Source: Polyangiaceae bacterium (GTDB lineage Bacteria > Myxococcota_A > Polyangia > Polyangiales > Polyangiaceae). Taken from it: DNA of 64,000 bases. Under the pieces are notes generated by a model. That model had not been told where the DNA came from and did not search any database. It saw nothing but the letters and a program-made list of their open reading frames with translations. Position numbers and translations under genes: made by a program. Shown one piece after another: positions 9,961 through 19,283 of the stretch. The stretch is from contig JAHBVX010000013.1 in assembly GCA_019637295.1 (NCBI GenBank), positions 1 to 64,000 of the forward strand, in the 5' to 3' direction. How positions within the stretch are numbered: position 1 is the first letter of the stretch; each line of letters begins with the position of its first letter.

Positions 9961-11745
9961 ATGCGACGCTCGAGAAACGACGCGCGAGTCCTGCGCGGGG
10001 TGGCACTGGTGGCGCTGGGTTTTCTGGTGCACTGCGCCGATCAGAGCTCGGAGGACTCACTGGGCGGCGGCGGTGGCGGCGGCGGCGGTGCCTGCATCGG
10101 GCCCGGCTGCGGCGCGGGGGCGAACAGCGCTACCGGGGGGTCCTCGGCCGGCGGCTCGAGCGGCGCGGCGGGCGCTCCCCCGGAGCAAGAGATCGAGAGC
10201 TCATTCCGCTCACCCGTGGCCACGGATCGCTATGTCTGGACGGCAAATCCCAAGAGCTCACGGGTTGCCCGGGTGGACGCCGTGAGCTTCGAGACCCGCA
10301 CCTTCGAGGCGGGATATCAGCCCACCTTCCTGGTCGCCGTGCCAGCGGGCAGCACGGGCAAGGACCGCGCGCTGGTGATCAACTCGGGCAGCGATGACGC
10401 CACGCTGTTCACCATGGAGCCAAGCTCTGAGGTCACCCTGCAGAGCGCGCCGTTGCACGAGGGAGCGAACTCGTGGACCGTGAGCCAAGACGGACGTTTC
10501 GCCATCGCGTGGTCCAATTTCACCCAGTACCCGCACGCCGACGTCACCGAGGGATTTCAGGACGTCACCGTGCTCGACATGACGGGCAGCAAGTTGACCT
10601 CCACGCGCCTGAGCGTCGGCTACCGCCCATCGCGCATCGTGATCGACGCCGCGGGTAGTCAGGCGTTCGCCGTCACCGAGCCGGGGGTCACCGTGATCGA
10701 TCTCGCGACCTCCTTCGGGCCCACCGTCAGCCGCGACGTCCCGATCTCCGACGACCCGCTCGTGCCCGCCCGCGACGTCGAGATCACGCCCGACGGCGCG
10801 TTCGCCATCGTCCGGCGGGACGGCAGCGCGGACCTCGGGTTGGTGTCGCTGAGCGACGGACAGCGCGTCACGTTGTCGCTCTCGGGCCCGGTGACGGACA
10901 TCGATCTGACCGCCGACGGGACCCGCGCCGTCGCGGTCGTGCGCTCGCCTGGCAGCCCGGCGCCGCCCACCGACGGCGGCACCGTCGACGCCGGGGCCGA
11001 TGGTGCCGGTGAGAGCGACGCCGAGAGCGACGCCAGCGACGACGCGAGCAACGACGCCGCCATTGCTGACGCCGGGCCGCCCCCCGCAGCGAAGAGCTCG
11101 GAGGTGTTCGTGCTGCCGATCCCGGGAGTGTTCACCGATCCGAGCTTGGCGGCGCAGGTGTCGATCCCCGGGCAGACGGTGGGAAGCGTAGCGATCGCCG
11201 AGTCGGGCACGGCGGCGGTGCTGTACACCAACGCGACTCCGAACGACCACGTCACGCTGCTGAACCTGACGCCCGGCGGCACCTCGAGCTATCGCACGGT
11301 CACCCTGAAGGCCCCGGTGCTCGCCGCGTTCCCGGCGCCCGACGGCGCACACGCCATCGTGTTGCTCTCGCCGGGCACAGGCAGCACGAAGGCTGGCGCG
11401 TTCGGAGTCGTGCCCATCACCGCGAACCTCCCGCCCAAAATCCAAGGCACGGACGCGCCGCCCATCGCGGTCAGCATCGCGCCGGCGCCGAGCTCGCGGG
11501 CGATCGTCACCACGCGCTCGGACTCCCAGAAGATCTACGCTACCTACCTCACTCGGCTGCCGGAGCTGCAGGTGGATCGCATCGGGCTCGCCAGTCCGCC
11601 GCTCGCGAGCGGCATGGTGCCCGCAGCCTCGGCGGCGTTCGTGGCGCAGGAGCACCCCGAGGGGCGCATCACCTTCATCGACTGGATCAAGGGCGACGCC
11701 CGAACTCTCACGGGCTTCGAGCTCGGTGCCAAGGTGGTGCAATGA
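9961..11745 (+). CDS. Beta-propeller-like lipoprotein, paralogue 1
   Basis: A 594-residue lipoprotein: basic n-region, hydrophobic stretch, lipobox LVHC, then a Gly/Ser tether. The body has repeated YVWTANPKSSRVARVD, RLSVGYRPSRIVID and DGAFAIVRRDGS segments, which are the blade-like repeats of YVTN/WD-type propellers. An Asp/Ala-rich insert (residues ~340-380) interrupts it and is absent from the paralogue downstream. First gene of a four-gene operon; its stop overlaps the next ATG by 4 bp (ATGA). The C terminus (HPEGRITFID, RTLTGFELGAKVV) is nearly identical to that of the next gene, so the two arose by tandem duplication. Probable role is at the outer membrane or cell surface; the ligand is unknown. 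Confidence 0.85.
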   Translation: MRRSRNDARVLRGVALVALGFLVHCADQSSEDSLGGGGGGGGGACIGPGCGAGANSATGGSSAGGSSGAAGAPPEQEIESSFRSPVATDRYVWTANPKSSRVARVDAVSFETRTFEAGYQPTFLVAVPAGSTGKDRALVINSGSDDATLFTMEPSSEVTLQSAPLHEGANSWTVSQDGRFAIAWSNFTQYPHADVTEGFQDVTVLDMTGSKLTSTRLSVGYRPSRIVIDAAGSQAFAVTEPGVTVIDLATSFGPTVSRDVPISDDPLVPARDVEITPDGAFAIVRRDGSADLGLVSLSDGQRVTLSLSGPVTDIDLTADGTRAVAVVRSPGSPAPPTDGGTVDAGADGAGESDAESDASDDASNDAAIADAGPPPAAKSSEVFVLPIPGVFTDPSLAAQVSIPGQTVGSVAIAESGTAAVLYTNATPNDHVTLLNLTPGGTSSYRTVTLKAPVLAAFPAPDGAHAIVLLSPGTGSTKAGAFGVVPITANLPPKIQGTDAPPIAVSIAPAPSSRAIVTTRSDSQKIYATYLTRLPELQVDRIGLASPPLASGMVPAASAAFVAQEHPEGRITFIDWIKGDARTLTGFELGAKVVQ

Positions 11746-13367
11746 ATGCCCTGAAGACCGTCGCCGCGCTCGGCGTGCTGGGCTCGCTGTTGGCGCCCCT
11801 CGGCGCCTGCGGCTCCTCGGACGACTCCGCCGCGTCGGGAGCACCGTCCGACGGAGGGGGCGGAGGCTTTCCGGGGACGGGAGGCTCCGGCGCCGCGTCC
11901 GGCGGCTCCACGATGAGCGACTCGGGTCCCCCGCCGCCGCCGCCCGAGCAAGAGGTGGAGAGCTCCTTCCGCGCTCCGGTCACGACGGGCCGCTACGTGT
12001 GGTCCGCGAACCCGGACAGCGGTCGAGTGGCGTTGATCGACGCGGTGACGCTAGAGCTCACCATCGCCGAAGCGGGCTTCGGCCCGACCTATCTGGCGGC
12101 GCTGTCCCCCGCGGACGACGACGACAGCGACGCGGCCATCGTACTGAACGTGCTGTCGCACGACGCGACGGTGTTCCGTCGCAAGGCTGGCGGCGGGCTC
12201 GACACCCTCACGCTGCCGACCCACCAGGGAGCCAACAGCTGGGCGGTCAGCCACGACGGCAGCTGGGCCATCGCCTGGACGGACGCGGCGCGGATCGAGA
12301 AGCCCGACCCCACGGACGGATTCCAGGACGTCACCGTGCTGTCGCTCACGCCGGGCAAGGAGAGTTCTACCCGACTGAGCGTGGGGTATCGACCCACGAG
12401 CGTGGTGATCGCCCAGGACGCGAAGCGCGCCTTCGCGATCACCGAGCCGGGGATCAGCGTGATCGCTCTATCCGCCGCTCCCAGCGTGACCGCGCTGTTC
12501 GAGGTCACCGACGACCCGCTGGCGGATCCCGCCTCACGGGACGTGAGCGTCACGCCGGACGGAGCGCTGGCGCTCGTGCGGCGCGATGGCAGCTCGGCCG
12601 TCGGGTTCGTGGACCTCGAGACCGGCGCGCGAACCGAGCGACCCCTCGGCGGCCCGATCACCGATCTCGATCTGCACCCCGACGGCAAGATCGCCCTCGC
12701 CGTCGTGCGCGAGAAGAGTGAGCTGTGGGTGCTCCCGATCCCCGAGGCCCAGACGGATCCATCCGCGGGTGACATGCTCGCGATCCCGACGGAGACCTTC
12801 GGCAGCGTGTCGGCGTCGGAGGACGGCTCGACGGCGCTGCTGTTCACCAACGCGACCCCGAACGACCGTCTCAGCATCGTCGACCTCCGCGCCGGCGCGG
12901 ACTACCTCACGCACCGAACCGTGAGCATCAAGAGCCCGGTGCTCGCCGTGTTCCCCGCGGCGGACGGCCAGCACGCGCTCGCGCTGGGCACCGTCCCCCA
13001 GAGCAGCACGAAGCAAGGCGCGTTCAGCGTAATCCCAACCACCAAGCTGCTCTCGCCCAAGGTCGTGGGCACGGACGCGCCGCCGGTGGCGGTCGCGCTC
13101 TCGCCCGCGCCGACCACCCGCGGGTTGATCGCGATCCGCGACGAGCAGAAGAAGAAGTACGGCGTATACGTCGCGCGCATGCCCTCGCTTCAGGTGGACT
13201 TGATCCCCCTGGCGAGCCCGCCGCTGTCGACCGGCATGCTGCCGCAGGCCAAGCGCGGCTACGTCGCGCAGAAGCACCCCGAGGGTCGCATCACGTTCAT
13301 CGATCTCGAGGACGGCAGCGCGCGCACCCTCACGGGATTCGAGCTAGGAGCAAAGGTGGTGGACTGA
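11742..13367 (+). CDS. Beta-propeller-like lipoprotein, paralogue 2
   Basis: A 541-residue tandem paralogue of the preceding gene, with lipobox LGAC, a Gly/Pro-rich tether and the same blade repeats (RYVWSANPDSGRVALID, RLSVGYRPTSVVIA, DGALALVRRDGSSAVG). It lacks the Asp/Ala-rich insert of paralogue 1. Its ATG overlaps the upstream stop by 4 bp and its own stop overlaps the next start by 1 bp (TGATG), so translational coupling is likely. Function unknown. Retention of both copies beside a barrel-like gene suggests two non-redundant subunits of one surface complex. Confidence 0.85.
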   Translation: MNALKTVAALGVLGSLLAPLGACGSSDDSAASGAPSDGGGGGFPGTGGSGAASGGSTMSDSGPPPPPPEQEVESSFRAPVTTGRYVWSANPDSGRVALIDAVTLELTIAEAGFGPTYLAALSPADDDDSDAAIVLNVLSHDATVFRRKAGGGLDTLTLPTHQGANSWAVSHDGSWAIAWTDAARIEKPDPTDGFQDVTVLSLTPGKESSTRLSVGYRPTSVVIAQDAKRAFAITEPGISVIALSAAPSVTALFEVTDDPLADPASRDVSVTPDGALALVRRDGSSAVGFVDLETGARTERPLGGPITDLDLHPDGKIALAVVREKSELWVLPIPEAQTDPSAGDMLAIPTETFGSVSASEDGSTALLFTNATPNDRLSIVDLRAGADYLTHRTVSIKSPVLAVFPAADGQHALALGTVPQSSTKQGAFSVIPTTKLLSPKVVGTDAPPVAVALSPAPTTRGLIAIRDEQKKKYGVYVARMPSLQVDLIPLASPPLSTGMLPQAKRGYVAQKHPEGRITFIDLEDGSARTLTGFELGAKVVD

Positions 13368-14968
13368 TGCGTTTCCTTCGTACCTCGAGCGCTGCCCTCG
13401 TCGTGGCTTCGGCCTGGCTCTCCGGCTGCGGCGACCGACCGGACCACTGGGACAAGACCGTCGAGCTGCCGGTCAAGCAACTCGGCCTCACGGGCTCGGT
13501 CGCGGTCGTCGATCCGTCGCTGGATCGCGTGCTCATGCTCGGCGTCGCGTCGGGCCAGAACCTGGTCTCCACTCCGCTCGGGGTGGGCAAGAACATCGTC
13601 ACGGCGGTGGCGTCTCCGGATCGCGGGACCCTGTTCGTGCTGTCCCGCGGCGTACAGCCGCGACGCAACCCCGAGGACGAGCGGCCGAGCCTGACGGTGA
13701 TCGACGGCGGCCTCGAGCCCAAGCGGCTCGCGCGCTATTCGCTGACGGACCCGCTCCAAGGGCTCGCCATCGACCCCGAAGGGGAGTGGGCGGTGGTGTT
13801 CGACGCCGGAGGCATCGTCGTCAACCCCAACGAGCTGATCTTGGTGAACCTGAAGGACGCCAAGGCCGAGCCGCTGTCCAAGACCATCCGCAGCTTCGGC
13901 GGACGGCCAGAGCGCCTCACCTTCACGAGCGAGCTGGCTGTGCCGAACGGCGCGCCGAGGCGCTTGCTCATCGTGGAGACCGGACAGGACGTCACCCTCG
14001 TCGATCTGAGCGCACCCACGAGCGACGAGGTCACGATTCCGCTACCCAAGACCCCCACCGGGCAGCCCGGCAAGCCCGCGCAGGTGGACTTCCATGACGG
14101 AGATCCGGACGACCCAACCGACGCGCGCATCGCCATTCGCCTGGCGAACGACCCCAACGTCATGCTGGCGGAGCTCGGCACACCACCGAGCAACGAAGAC
14201 AAGCCCTTCCGCGTGACCTTGAACGTGGCCGACGTCGGCGGCGTGCCGTCGGACATCGCCTTCGTGCAGACCGACGGCGGGCTGCGCCTCGCGGCGCTCG
14301 TCCCGAGCGGCTATCGCGCGACCCTGGTCGATCCGAGCACCACCGTGACCGAGACGGTCGCGTTCGAGCGGCCCTACAGCCGACTGACGCGCGTGACGGA
14401 CTCGGTCACCAACAAGCCGATCCAGAGCGACGTTGCTCTACTTTGGAGCAACTCGGCGGTCGGCGTCGCGTTCTGGTCGCTCGGCAAGACGAGCGGCACT
14501 CCCTTCCGGAGCGTGGATCCGTATGACATCGGCATCAGCGTGGCTCGCGTCACGAACGTCCCCGGTGACAAATACGCGCACCTGAAGATCCTGGAGAGCG
14601 CGTCGGCGCCGGAGTTCTACATCTTGGACCTGGACAAGCGTCAGAGCTTCCCGATGCTGACCAACGCGAGCGGTTTCACCCTCGACGTATCACCCGACGG
14701 CGAGCGGGCCTGGGCGCTTCGCCCCGGCACACCCGACTTCGCGAGCATCACCCTGTCGGATCTGCACCCTACGTCTCTGACGGTGGAGCGCGACGTCAGC
14801 GCGGTACACGAGCTCGCGCGCCGGGACGGCGGTCGCGCCGTGCTCGCGATCCACGCCGTGTATCGTGACGGACACGGCGCGCTCGGCGCCACGGTGCTCG
14901 ACGCGCTCGCGCCGGACACCGCCAAGAGCCGCTTCTACCCGGGCCTCATGTTCGGAGGGCTACGCTGA
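13367..14968 (+). CDS. Propeller-like lipoprotein, third member of operon
   Basis: A 533-residue lipoprotein (lipobox LSGC, Asp at +3) without a long Gly/Ser tether. It contains repeated VVDPSLDRVLMLG, LAIDPEGEWAVVFDAGG and LDVSPDGERAWALRPG segments typical of propeller blades. It is more diverged from the two upstream proteins than they are from each other. It is coupled on both sides by TGATG overlaps (1 bp). No catalytic motif was recognised. Confidence 0.8.
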   Translation: MRFLRTSSAALVVASAWLSGCGDRPDHWDKTVELPVKQLGLTGSVAVVDPSLDRVLMLGVASGQNLVSTPLGVGKNIVTAVASPDRGTLFVLSRGVQPRRNPEDERPSLTVIDGGLEPKRLARYSLTDPLQGLAIDPEGEWAVVFDAGGIVVNPNELILVNLKDAKAEPLSKTIRSFGGRPERLTFTSELAVPNGAPRRLLIVETGQDVTLVDLSAPTSDEVTIPLPKTPTGQPGKPAQVDFHDGDPDDPTDARIAIRLANDPNVMLAELGTPPSNEDKPFRVTLNVADVGGVPSDIAFVQTDGGLRLAALVPSGYRATLVDPSTTVTETVAFERPYSRLTRVTDSVTNKPIQSDVALLWSNSAVGVAFWSLGKTSGTPFRSVDPYDIGISVARVTNVPGDKYAHLKILESASAPEFYILDLDKRQSFPMLTNASGFTLDVSPDGERAWALRPGTPDFASITLSDLHPTSLTVERDVSAVHELARRDGGRAVLAIHAVYRDGHGALGATVLDALAPDTAKSRFYPGLMFGGLR

Positions 14969-15837
14969 TGACACCGCACACCGCACTTCGCCCCGCGCTC
15001 GCGCTGCTGCTCGTCTCGGCGGCCGCTGCCGCGCAACCGGAGCCCGAAGGTCAGCAGCCGCCAGCCGTCGACTCCGCCGGCGACGACGCCCCGGTAGCGC
15101 CCCCGCCCGCCGCGGAGCCAGCACCCGCCGCCGCGGCAGCCACACCAGTCTTTGGCTTCGACGCCACGGCGTACCCTCCAGCGGCCGTGAGCGACCGCGG
15201 GGCCGAGCCGAAGCCTCCCCGCGAGAAGCCGCCGGTTCCACGCTGGCAGGTCTTCGCGGGCATGCGCGGCGCGTTCGTGGATGACGGTGGGTACAACCTG
15301 TTCTCGGAGCGAGACTTCGCAGGGCAGGGGTCGCTGTGGGGCGCCCGCACCGTGTACCACTCGGGGGACGTCTCCATCGCCGGCGCGCTCGCGTTCGACG
15401 CCAGCGCGCACGACAGCACGATCCGCGGTGAGCGCACCAGCCTCGCGCTCTACCGACTGACCCTCGGCCCCGAGGTTCGCCTGCACTTCGCTCCCGAGCT
15501 CTACGTGTATGCGCGTCCCTCGGCTGGCGTGCTGCGCTCGGTGGCCACGCTCGACGAGAGCACGACCGGCAGCAGCCTGCACTCGAACGGCTGGCTCGTC
15601 GCGATCGACGCCTTCGCTGGCGTCGCGGCGGACGTGCTCGATCTCTCCGGCGAGCGGGGCGAGCTTCGCTTCTGGGTGGCGGCCGAGGGTGGCTACGGCT
15701 GGACCAGCGCGACGGATCTGCGCTTCCTCCCCGACGAGGACGACGCCTCTGCGCCCAACCGAGTCGCGGCGCTGGATCTCGGCTCGCTCGCGCAGCGCGG
15801 TCCGGGGTTTCGTCTGGCCATCGGCGCCTCGTTCTGA
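14968..15837 (+). CDS. Predicted outer-membrane beta-barrel protein, last gene of operon
   Basis: A 289-residue protein with a Sec signal peptide (LALLLVSAAAAAQ), a Pro/Ala/Glu-rich linker of about 80 residues, then alternating amphipathic strands ending in a C-terminal phenylalanine (FRLAIGASF). A terminal aromatic residue is the usual BAM recognition pattern of outer-membrane barrels. It is coupled by a TGATG overlap to three propeller-like lipoproteins, which suggests that the barrel and the lipoproteins act together at the outer membrane. The barrel call is inferred from strand pattern and terminus, not from a recognised family. Confidence 0.65.
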   Translation: MTPHTALRPALALLLVSAAAAAQPEPEGQQPPAVDSAGDDAPVAPPPAAEPAPAAAAATPVFGFDATAYPPAAVSDRGAEPKPPREKPPVPRWQVFAGMRGAFVDDGGYNLFSERDFAGQGSLWGARTVYHSGDVSIAGALAFDASAHDSTIRGERTSLALYRLTLGPEVRLHFAPELYVYARPSAGVLRSVATLDESTTGSSLHSNGWLVAIDAFAGVAADVLDLSGERGELRFWVAAEGGYGWTSATDLRFLPDEDDASAPNRVAALDLGSLAQRGPGFRLAIGASF

Positions 15838-15852
15838 ATCCTAAATGCAGAG

Positions 15853-15883
15853 AGGCCGGCGCGTCCTGGGGACACACCGGCCT
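15853..15883. terminator. Hairpin between convergent genes
   Basis: AGGCCGG (15853-15859) pairs with CCGGCCT (15877-15883) across a 17-nt loop and is followed by TTCC. It lies between the stop of the barrel gene and the stop of the minus-strand Cys-rich lipoprotein, so it could serve both directions. Confidence 0.5.
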
Positions 15884-15908
15884 TCCGCTCACCCCCCTGC
15901 GGGCTGAC

Positions 15909-17138
15909 TCACTTCGCCGCTGCGACCAGGTCGACGGTGACCTTGCCGGACGCCTGCACGTCCTTCACGGCTTCGCCAGCGGCCTTGAGCATGGCCGGAA
16001 TGCACGCCGCCTTCACGTCGAGGGCACCCTCGATGTTGGCGGTCAGGCTCGCGGCGATCTTGCCCATGCCCTCGACGCGTGCCTGGAACGCGAAGATCGC
16101 GCCCATGTTCGCCTCGAGAACGGCCTTCAGCTTGCCAGCAGCGTCGGCGCTCGCCGTGCCCGTGACCTGAACGGTGACGGACGGAGGCTTGCACTCGGCC
16201 TTCGCCTGTACGCTCGCGTCGCAGTTGGCGTCGCACTTCGCGTCGACCTCGCAGCCGCCCTTGAGCTCGCCACCCTCGCACTTGAGGGGCTCGTACTCCG
16301 CCTGACAGGTGCCGTCACACTTGACGGAGACCTCGGCCGTACCCGTGCAGCTTCCAGCGCACTTGCCCTGACAGGTGCCGTTGCAGGTGACGCCGGGGGC
16401 GACCACCTCGCACTTGCCTTCGCAGGTGCCCTGGCAAGTGCCATCCGCCTGGATGCCCGCGCCGGTGCCGCCTTGGGCTGCACCCTTGCACTCGCCCTCG
16501 CACTTACCGGCGCATTCGACGCCGCCTTGAGCAACGCACGAGCCCTCACAAGCCGCTTCGCACTTGCCCTCGCAGGCGATGGAAGCACCCGCGGAGCCGG
16601 TGCACTCGCCCTTGCACGCGACCTGCAGGCTGCCGCCTTCGCACGTGGGTGGGTTGGCCTTGATGTCGCAGCTGCCTTCCACCGAGCACTTGGCTTGGCA
16701 GTTGGCCTTGGCGCTCACCGAGGCGGAGCACTGCGGCGGGGTCGCGACGACGCTGATGGACCCGCTGCCCTTGACGGTAGCGATGGCCGACACCGCCGCA
16801 GCACACCACGCGTTCATCTTGGCGCGCTTGTCGGTCTGCGCCTCGGCAGCGGTCTGAGTATCTGCCGGAGCATCGAGCTCCTGCGCGATGCTGCGGCAGG
16901 CGCCCGTGAGGTCATCGATGGCCGCGCCGGCGATACCGGCGAAATCTGCCACGGCCTGCGCCGCGACCTGCCCTTGGGCGCTCCCGCCGATGTTGGCGTC
17001 GATGGTTCCGCCCACCTGGAACTCGGTGCAGCAGACAGCGCCCTGCGCCTCTTCGATCTGATCGCAGCCCGAGAGCGGCAGCGTCGCCACGCCCAGCCCG
17101 GCAACGAGTGCCGCAGCCGTCAAGTTCTTGAATTTCAT
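15909..17138 (-). CDS. Cysteine-rich CxGxC-repeat lipoprotein
   Basis: A 409-residue lipoprotein starting MKFKNLTAAALVAG with lipobox LSGC. Asp follows the lipidated Cys, which in E. coli is a Lol-avoidance residue that favours inner-membrane retention. After a helical Ala-rich segment comes a stretch of about 190 residues packed with short Cys-Gly repeats (CEGKCEAACEGSC, CNGTCQGKCAGSC), then an Ala/Lys-rich helical tail. The spaced Cys pairs could form disulfides or bind metal. No enzymatic motif was seen. Start ATG 17138 has a good AGGAG 9 nt upstream, unlike the longer frame to 17291. Last gene of a minus-strand group with the propeller lipoprotein and M50 protease. Confidence 0.85.
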   Translation of the reverse strand: MKFKNLTAAALVAGLGVATLPLSGCDQIEEAQGAVCCTEFQVGGTIDANIGGSAQGQVAAQAVADFAGIAGAAIDDLTGACRSIAQELDAPADTQTAAEAQTDKRAKMNAWCAAAVSAIATVKGSGSISVVATPPQCSASVSAKANCQAKCSVEGSCDIKANPPTCEGGSLQVACKGECTGSAGASIACEGKCEAACEGSCVAQGGVECAGKCEGECKGAAQGGTGAGIQADGTCQGTCEGKCEVVAPGVTCNGTCQGKCAGSCTGTAEVSVKCDGTCQAEYEPLKCEGGELKGGCEVDAKCDANCDASVQAKAECKPPSVTVQVTGTASADAAGKLKAVLEANMGAIFAFQARVEGMGKIAASLTANIEGALDVKAACIPAMLKAAGEAVKDVQASGKVTVDLVAAAK

Positions 17139-17147
17139 CGTGTAAAG

Positions 17148-17152
17148 CTCCT
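17148..17152 (-). promoter_or_regulatory. Ribosome binding site AGGAG
   Basis: CTCCT on the plus strand gives AGGAG, 9 nt before ATG 17138. This fixes the start of the Cys-rich lipoprotein within a longer open frame. Confidence 0.7.
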
Positions 17153-17292
17153 GCAATGGTTTCTGTAGGGCAGACGACCCGCACCCCGCGGCGTCTGCAG
17201 CACCGTCAGACGGAGTCCGTCGGGCGGGGATGCAATACCACAGCTTGCCGGGATGTCCGCAGCAACCGGGCCGCGCGCGGGCGAGGTCCACC

Positions 17293-18342
17293 TCACGGCA
17301 GCCGCAAGCGCCAGATACGACTGCCTTTTCCGGTCACGTACACCGTCGCCTCGTCGGCTCCCCACACGCCGTACAGCGACTCGGTGGTGGGCGACGGGAT
17401 CTCGCGCGCGCCGTCCTTGGTGCCCTCGTAGACGAGCACGCGGCCGCCATCCCCGACGCCGATCACGAGCGCTGCGGACGCTGCCCACAGGCCGTGCAGA
17501 TACGACTCGTCGGCGCCTGGCGTCGCCCGGTCTTCGTGGATCTGCGTCATGACCTCGCCTCTACCTCGCCAACGCACGAGGCCGAGGAAGTTGCTGCCGA
17601 CGTAGAAGTCCGTCGATCCGGGGATGGCGGTGACGGCGCTGTAGTGCACCTCGGGCGTGAGCGCGCAGAAGCGCGCCCAACCCGTGTCGTCGCGATGAGC
17701 GAGCAGCGCGTCATCACCTACGACCAAGACGTTGTCCAGTCCCGTGCCGTCGATTCCGTTCAGCTGAGGGCTCGTCGTGTTGCCCTCCGGGCAGCCGCCC
17801 GTGATCACCGCGAGGTGGTAGCGTTGGTTCGGCTTGTTGATGGGGTCGTCCTGATAGATGCGCCCAGCTTGCGCGGTGAAGTACTTCTGCGTCCCGACCC
17901 CCCACACGTCGGTGACGATGGGCATGTCGTCTGGAAACGGGCCACCCACCACCCAGCCCTGGGTAGCGCGATAGAAGATCGCGGGCTTGCCGGCGAACGA
18001 GTAGAGCCCCACCGCCGCCACGTCCACGGAGGAGCGGCCCCACACGCCGAACAGGTGGGCACCCGCGGTCTTCGTGAGACGACTCCACTCACCACCCTCG
18101 AACTGAACTATCTGTCGGTCGGTGCCGACCGCGACCACGAAGTCGGCGCTCGCTCCCCAGATGGAGTGCAGTGCGCTGCCGGCCGTGGCTTCGGCGTCGT
18201 CGTACACGAGCGTCCACTCGTAGCCGCCCGCGTCCACGCCACCGCTGCCGCCGGCGCCGCCATCGCCGGGCGCTTCACCGACCGTCTCGCCTCGACACCC
18301 GGAGACGACAGCCAGCATGACGAGGGCGAGGCGCGCGTCCAC
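17293..18342 (-). CDS. Propeller-like lipoprotein
   Basis: About 349 residues with repeated LHSIWGASADFVVAVG, LFGVWGRSSVDVAAVG, LHGLWAASAALVIGVG and LYGVWGADEATVYVTG units spread through the protein, each a blade of a six- or seven-bladed propeller of the kind common in myxobacterial surface lipoproteins. The lipobox is VVSGC, followed by a short Gly-rich tether. I prefer GTG 18342: it leaves a compact signal (DARLALVMLAVVSGC) and has TACCCT 6 nt upstream. ATG 18396 is the alternative and would add 18 residues. Function unknown. It follows the M50 protease gene by about 100 bp. Confidence 0.82.
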   Translation of the reverse strand: MDARLALVMLAVVSGCRGETVGEAPGDGGAGGSGGVDAGGYEWTLVYDDAEATAGSALHSIWGASADFVVAVGTDRQIVQFEGGEWSRLTKTAGAHLFGVWGRSSVDVAAVGLYSFAGKPAIFYRATQGWVVGGPFPDDMPIVTDVWGVGTQKYFTAQAGRIYQDDPINKPNQRYHLAVITGGCPEGNTTSPQLNGIDGTGLDNVLVVGDDALLAHRDDTGWARFCALTPEVHYSAVTAIPGSTDFYVGSNFLGLVRWRGRGEVMTQIHEDRATPGADESYLHGLWAASAALVIGVGDGGRVLVYEGTKDGAREIPSPTTESLYGVWGADEATVYVTGKGSRIWRLRLP

Positions 18343-18348
18343 CAAGCC

Positions 18349-18354
18349 AGGGTA
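18349..18354 (-). promoter_or_regulatory. Putative -10 box (TACCCT), near-leaderless
   Basis: Read on the minus strand, TACCCT ends 6 nt before GTG 18342, the same spacing seen at several other genes in this window. Confidence 0.4.
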
Positions 18355-18446
18355 GACGGCCTGGCGAGACTGTCCAGCGCCCGCCGCATGGGACATCTTT
18401 GCGCTCTGCTTCGCGGCGCTGCCGGCTGGGTGAGCCGGGAGCTCAG

Positions 18447-19235
18447 TCAGCTCTGCCCGCGACGAGCGCGAGCAGCCTCGTCCCCAATCCGACGCAGCAC
18501 GTCCGCCAGCTCGGCCTTGGACGGCGAGGGCGCAGCCGTGCCGCCGCTCGGCTGCTCCTGGGGCGGCGGCTTTCGTGAGCCCCGATCCCGGAAGCGCGCC
18601 CAGACCCGCGTGAGCCGCGGGTTGAAGCGCGGATCGAAGCGGCTTGGCTTCCACACCACGCTGTCGACTCGCTCCTTCGGCGGCTCGCTGGGGCGAGCAT
18701 CGGTCTGCCCTCGGCTCCGCGGTCCCGCCTTCGCCCGCCTGGGCCAGGGCGTGCCGCGCCCGAGGGCGGCGACGAAGCGCCAGGCATCCGCGCCGTCGAG
18801 CGGCGGAATGGGCAGCAAGTTCAGCCCGATGATCCAGAGATTGGTCCAGGTGAAGACGCTGACCAACTCCATCGCCCACAGCGTCCGCGGCGCGCCCGCC
18901 AGCAGCACGAACAGGAGCGTACCCGCGAGCAATACCGCCTGCGCCAGCACGCCGCCCCAGGCGATGGCCCCGCGCTCCATCGGCGTGGCGTGTCCCGCCC
19001 AGCGGCACAAGCCACCGAAGCCGGTGACGTCCACCGACAGCACGCGGTGGCCGAACAGCCGCACCAGGCCCGCGTGACCGAGCTCGTGAACCAGCACGAG
19101 CAGGAAGAACCCGGCCCAGAAGGCCGGAGCGAAGCGCAGTCCGCCGAACACCATCATGCCGACGGGCAAGGTCCAGTGCAGGCGCAACGGGACCTGGCGG
19201 AAGCGCAGCACGGTCAGGTGGCCGGACTCGAACAT
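18447..19235 (-). CDS. Site-2-type (M50) membrane metalloprotease family protein
   Basis: A 262-residue polytopic protein with the zinc motif HELGH at residues 50-54 and a second conserved motif, NLLPIPPLDGADAW, that supplies the third metal ligand (LDG). The C-terminal ~95 residues are hydrophilic, Arg/Pro-rich and likely cytosolic. M50 proteases cleave within membranes, for example anti-sigma factors; the substrate is unknown here. There is no PDZ domain. ATG 19235 (MFESGHLTVL) is preferred over GTG 19247, which directly abuts a TACCCT promoter-like box (19248-19253). Confidence 0.87.
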   Translation of the reverse strand: MFESGHLTVLRFRQVPLRLHWTLPVGMMVFGGLRFAPAFWAGFFLLVLVHELGHAGLVRLFGHRVLSVDVTGFGGLCRWAGHATPMERGAIAWGGVLAQAVLLAGTLLFVLLAGAPRTLWAMELVSVFTWTNLWIIGLNLLPIPPLDGADAWRFVAALGRGTPWPRRAKAGPRSRGQTDARPSEPPKERVDSVVWKPSRFDPRFNPRLTRVWARFRDRGSRKPPPQEQPSGGTAAPSPSKAELADVLRRIGDEAARARRGQS

Positions 19236-19283
19236 GGCGACCGCCACAGGGTAAGCACTTCCGGCCGCGGCGCCAGACCCGTT

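Noticed and set aside
17230-19077. 615-codon plus-strand open frame
   Set aside because: Runs antisense to the propeller lipoprotein and M50 genes; no family features.
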